DNA from: Lineus longissimus
Taxonomy: Eukaryota > Nemertea > Pilidiophora > Heteronemertea > Lineidae
DNA: 64,000 bases
Reading direction: 5' to 3'
Assembly: GCF_910592395.1 (NCBI RefSeq)
Contig: NC_088309.1
Span: forward strand, 1,800,501-1,864,500
Shown: piece by piece, positions 60,601-64,000 of the stretch
How positions within the stretch are numbered: the stretch's first letter is position 1
How the letters are laid out: each line of letters starts with the position of its first letter
Program-made: the position numbers and the translations under genes
Notes under the pieces: generated by a model
What the model saw: the letters and a program-made list of their open reading frames with translations, nothing else
Databases searched by the model: none
Told to the model about the DNA's origin: nothing

Positions 60601-63600
60601 AATTGAGACAAGGTCGCGCAGGTGGCAAAGTGATTTGCCGAAATAGTTCCAAGTAATCGTATATTTCGATAGTTGTTCAGATTTTTCTCAACATATCGTA
60701 TTTATATACCTCAGTGATATAAAAGATTATCTTTGCAGTTGATTTAACGTTTGAATGGCCTTTTTTGAAAGTTTTTAGAAATCGAAGTCAGCAGGGTCAG
60801 AGTCAATCAAAAAATAGTTTTGAAAGTCTGTGGCAGGGTCAAAAGTAATAGTTGTTGGCGCCGATGATGTCAGCAATATGTCGGATTTCCGCCCCACCCG
60901 TGAGATTTGCTCTCGTTACGTCATGGGCATATTGAACTGCTAGTGAACCATGCTGAATATGTACCGGCTACCGCTATCTCCATCATCACCGACGATATGT
61001 GCCGGTGCCGGTTGTGCGAAGTCGTTTCAATGAAAAAGACGCACGCCACTGCCGTACCGGTACCTAAGAAAACTTGCCTTTTCAGGCAAATTTGCGATGA
61101 TCGAAACAATACATCTACCTCATAGTTCATGTATTCTCATATGACAAACCCAGTGGACACATAACCTGAACTAACATGCAGCGATCGGGAAAACTTGGTG
61201 ACTACTGACTATTGGAGTCGATAGGTGTTAGAAGTAGGAACTAGATGTATTTGGACCAACATTGAATATAGGTCAACTACCGGCGTACCCCTTTAAACAT
61301 CCAGGCACCAGTGATTTTCGATATCATCCGCCTCTCATAATGACGAAGGAGTATAAAAAGCCTGAAACCCAGGATACGCTTTCACTGATTTTGATTCAGT
61401 GGAAATTTCACGGTCCGACACTAATACTTTTTAGCCACAATGCATCCTCGAATATAGCAGCTGCCGATTCGAACCATCCTCGGTAGTACTCGAACGCCCG
61501 AAGTGAGTATGTGCTACAGTTTGAAAAGTTTGGGTGCGGGATATAATAATGATGATAATGAAAATTTAGACATCTGTACATGGATGATTAGATAACAAGA
61601 TAAGGAGGAAGAAAAAAAGAGAAAACAGCGGCAGATTCACCGGGAGTCGAACCCATGACCAGCCGATCCACAGTCAAACACTCTAAGCGCTGAACCGTCA
61701 AGGCTTTCATGCTGACATGGAGATTTTATTCGCCTCTTATATGCGGTATGCAAACGAGCGCGCCGCAATTGAGACAAGGTCGCGCAGGTGGCAAAGTGAT
61801 TTGCCGAAATAGTTCCAAGTAATTGTATATTTCGATAGTTGTTCAGTTTTTTCTCAACATATCGTATTTATATACCTCAGTGATATAAAAGATTATCTTT
61901 GCAGTTGATTTAACGTTTGAATGGCCTTTTTTGAAAGTTTTTAGAAATCGAAGTCAGCAGGGTCAGAGTCAATCAAAAAATAGTTTTGAAAGTCTGTGGC
62001 AGGGTCAAAAGTAATAGTTGTTGGCGCCGATGATGTCAGCAATATGTCGGATTTCCGCCCCACCCGTGAGATTTGCTCTCGTCACGTCATGGGCACATTG
62101 AACTGCTAGTGAACCATGCTGAATATGTACCGGCTACCGCCATCTCCATCATCACCGACGATATGTGCCGGTGCCGGTTGTGCGAAGTCGTTTCAATGAA
62201 AAAGACGCACGCCACTGCCGTACCGGTACCTAAGAAAACTTGCCTTTTCAGGCAAATTTGCGATGATCGAAACAATACATCTACCTCATAGTTCATGTAT
62301 TCTCATATGACAAACCCAGTGGACACATAACCTGAACTAACATGCAGCGATCAGGAAAACTTGGTGACTACTGACTATTGGAGTCGATAGGTGTTAGAAG
62401 TAGGAACTAGATGTATTTGGACCAACATTGAATATAGGTCAACTACCGGCGTACCCCTTTAAACATCCAGGCACCAGTGGTTTTCGATATCCTCCGCCTC
62501 TCATAATGACGAAGGAGTATAAAAAGCCTGAAACCCAGGATACGCTTTCACTGATTTTAATTCAGTGGAAATTTCACGGTCCGACACTAATACTTTTTAG
62601 CCACAATGCATCCTCGAATATAGCAGCTGCCGATTCGAACCATCCTCGGTAGTACTCGAACGCCCGAAATGAGTATGTGCTACAGTTTGAAAAGTTTGGG
62701 TGCGGGATATAATAATGATGATAATGAAAATTTAGACATCTGTACATGGATGATTAGATAACAAGATAAGGAGGAAGAAAAAAAGAGAAAACAGCGGCAG
62801 ATTCACCAGGAGTCGAACCCATGGCCAGCCGATCCACAGTCAAACACTCTAAGCGCTGAACCGTCAAGGCTTTCATGCTGACATGGAGATTTTATTCGCC
62901 TCTTATGCAAACGAGCGCGCCGCAATTGAGACAAGGTCGCGCAGGTGGCAAAGTGATTTGCCGAAATAGTTCCAAGTAATCGTATATTTCGATAGTTGTT
63001 CAGATTTTTCTCAACATATCGTATTTATATACCTCAGTGATATAAAAGATTATCTTTGCAGTTGATTTAACGTTTGAATGGCCTTTTTTGAAAGTTTTTA
63101 GAAATCGAAGTCAGCAGGGTCAGAGTCAATCAAAAAATAGTTTTGAAAGTCTGTGGCAGGGTCAAAAGTAATAGTTGTTGGCGCCGATGATGTCAGCAAT
63201 ATGTCGGATTTCCGCCCCACCCGTGAGATTTGCTCTCGTTACGTCATGGGCATATTGAACTGCTAGTGAACCATGCTGAATATGTACCGGCTACCGCTAT
63301 CTCCATCATCACCGACGATATGTGCCGGTGCCGGTTGTGCGAAGTCGTTTCAATGAAAAAGACGCACGCCACTGCCGTACCGGTACCTAAGAAAACTTGC
63401 CTTTTCAGGCAAATTTGCGATGATCGAAACAATACATCTACCTCATAGTTCATGTATTCTCATATGACAAACCCAGTGGACACATAACCTGAACTAACAT
63501 GCAGCGATCGGGAAAACTTGGTGACTACTGACTATTGGAGTCGATAGGTGTTAGAAGTAGGAACTAGATGTATTTGGACCAACATTGAATATAGGTCAAC

Positions 63601-64000
63601 TACCGGCGTACCCCTTTAAACATCCAGGCACCAGTGATTTTCGATATCATCCGCCTCTCATAATGACGAAGGAGTATAAAAAGCCTGAAACCCAGGATAC
63701 GCTTTCACTGATTTTGATTCAGTGGAAATTTCACGGTCCGACACTAATACTTTTTAGCCACAATGCATCCTCGAATATAGCAGCTGCCGATTCGAACCAT
63801 CCTCGGTAGTACTCGAACGCCCGAAGTGAGTATGTGCTACAGTTTGAAAAGTTTGGGTGCGGGATATAATAATGATGATAATGAAAATTTAGACATCTGT
63901 ACATGGATGATTAGATAACAAGATAAGGAGGAAGAAAAAAAGAGAAAACAGCGGCAGATTCACCGGGAGTCGAACCCATGACCAGCCGATCCACAGTCAA
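45681..64000. repeat. Kilobase-scale tandem satellite array (1155-1166-bp units), continues past the window
   Basis: Head-to-tail copies begin AGTTTTT at 45681, 46847, 48004, 49170, 50327, 51493, 52658, 53813, 54969, 56134, 57290, 58447, 59613, 60770, 61936 and 63093; the last is incomplete. Copies differ by scattered substitutions. The main length polymorphism is 9 bp: long units read CTTATATGCGGTATGC where short units read CTTATGC. Units 1-4 and 12-15 alternate long-short, making a 2323-bp dimer; units 5-11 run L, L, S, S, L, S, S. Each unit holds a minus-strand tRNA-like sequence and a TATAAAAG near its right end (46795 in unit 1). Open frames of 69-74 codons recur in every unit only because the units are near-identical. 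No transposase, reverse transcriptase, histone or rRNA sequence was seen. Confidence 0.97.
46543..46615 (-). ncRNA. tRNA-like sequence with internal Pol III promoter boxes (satellite unit 1; repeated in every unit)
   Basis: Read on the minus strand, 73 nt align to tRNA numbering. D arm: GTTC pairs with GAGT, with A14 and A21 present (box A-like GGTTCAGCGCTTAG). Anticodon arm: 4 of 5 pairs, two of them wobble; seven-base loop CTGTGGA with U33 and anticodon-like GTG (His). T arm: GGGTTCGACTCCC, an exact box B. The acceptor stem is decayed (about 4 of 7 pairs) and position 8 is C, so a working tRNA-His is unlikely. Box A to box B spacing is about 33 nt, as in true tRNA genes. TTTT follows 6 nt downstream (46533-46536) and a seven-T run at 46523-46529, suitable Pol III terminators. 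The element recurs about 862 nt after each unit start (for example 47709, 48866, 50032, 51189, 52354). It is probably a tRNA-derived SINE head or tRNA pseudogene captured by the satellite. Confidence 0.65.

Noticed and set aside
45818-63809. Repeated open frames of 69-74 codons in each satellite unit, on both strands
   Set aside because: They recur because units are near-identical copies, overlap on opposite strands, lack domains or signals, and several start or end differently between units. No evidence of protein coding.
45681-64000. CRISPR array or rDNA/histone tandem cluster
   Set aside because: Units are over 1.1 kb without spacer-repeat alternation, and no rRNA, 5S or histone sequence was seen; the host is eukaryotic.

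Overview
The window is animal (metazoan) nuclear DNA. Genes are split by GT-AG introns, spacers are AT-rich, and every recognised product is a metazoan family with human relatives. Poly-G/C tracts, a kilobase-scale tandem satellite and frequent short inverted repeats suit a marine invertebrate (lophotrochozoan or non-vertebrate deuterostome). No marker settles the phylum.

Layout. 1-7.1 kb: USP3-type histone deubiquitinase (+, 15 coding exons). 10.8-13.1 kb: TANGO2 (-, 7 exons). It lies head-to-head across 583 bp with FBXW8 (13.6-17.8 kb, +, 10 exons). 18-21 kb: gene-poor spacer with a candidate TIR element. 21.0-27.1 kb: a type I membrane protein with two MAM domains, five EGF modules and a Ser/Thr/Pro stalk (+, 10 exons). 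27.7-29.6 kb: mitochondrial seryl-tRNA synthetase with a short tRNA-binding arm (-, 2 exons), head-to-head with OSTF1 (30.1-33.2 kb, +, 7 exons). 35.5-40.4 kb: sedoheptulokinase SHPK (-, 4 exons). 43.2-44.2 kb: membrane-anchored copine/RGLG-type vWA protein (-, one coding exon). I assembled the exons by hand; lengths and phases sum to intact frames of 676, 293, 739, 1062, about 463, 215, 462 and 316 residues.

From about 45.0 kb the character changes. A 35-base G tract is followed by three copies of a 206-bp repeat. Then at least 15.8 head-to-tail copies of a 1155-1166-bp satellite run off the right edge. Long and short units alternate as a 2323-bp dimer at both ends of the visible array and less regularly in the middle. 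Each complete unit carries, on the minus strand, a 73-nt tRNA-like sequence. It has box A- and box B-like blocks, a GTG-anticodon-like loop and T runs just downstream, so the satellite reiterates a possible RNA polymerase III unit. This is the most unusual part of the window.

The single-copy genes are housekeeping or signalling genes with no shared pathway. What links them is architecture: two divergent pairs on short shared promoters, and convergent pairs, one with nearly overlapping poly(A) signals. Several small segmental duplications have hit genes: part of an SHPK exon, part of a MAM exon, the mucin stalk and the SARS2/OSTF1 promoter.
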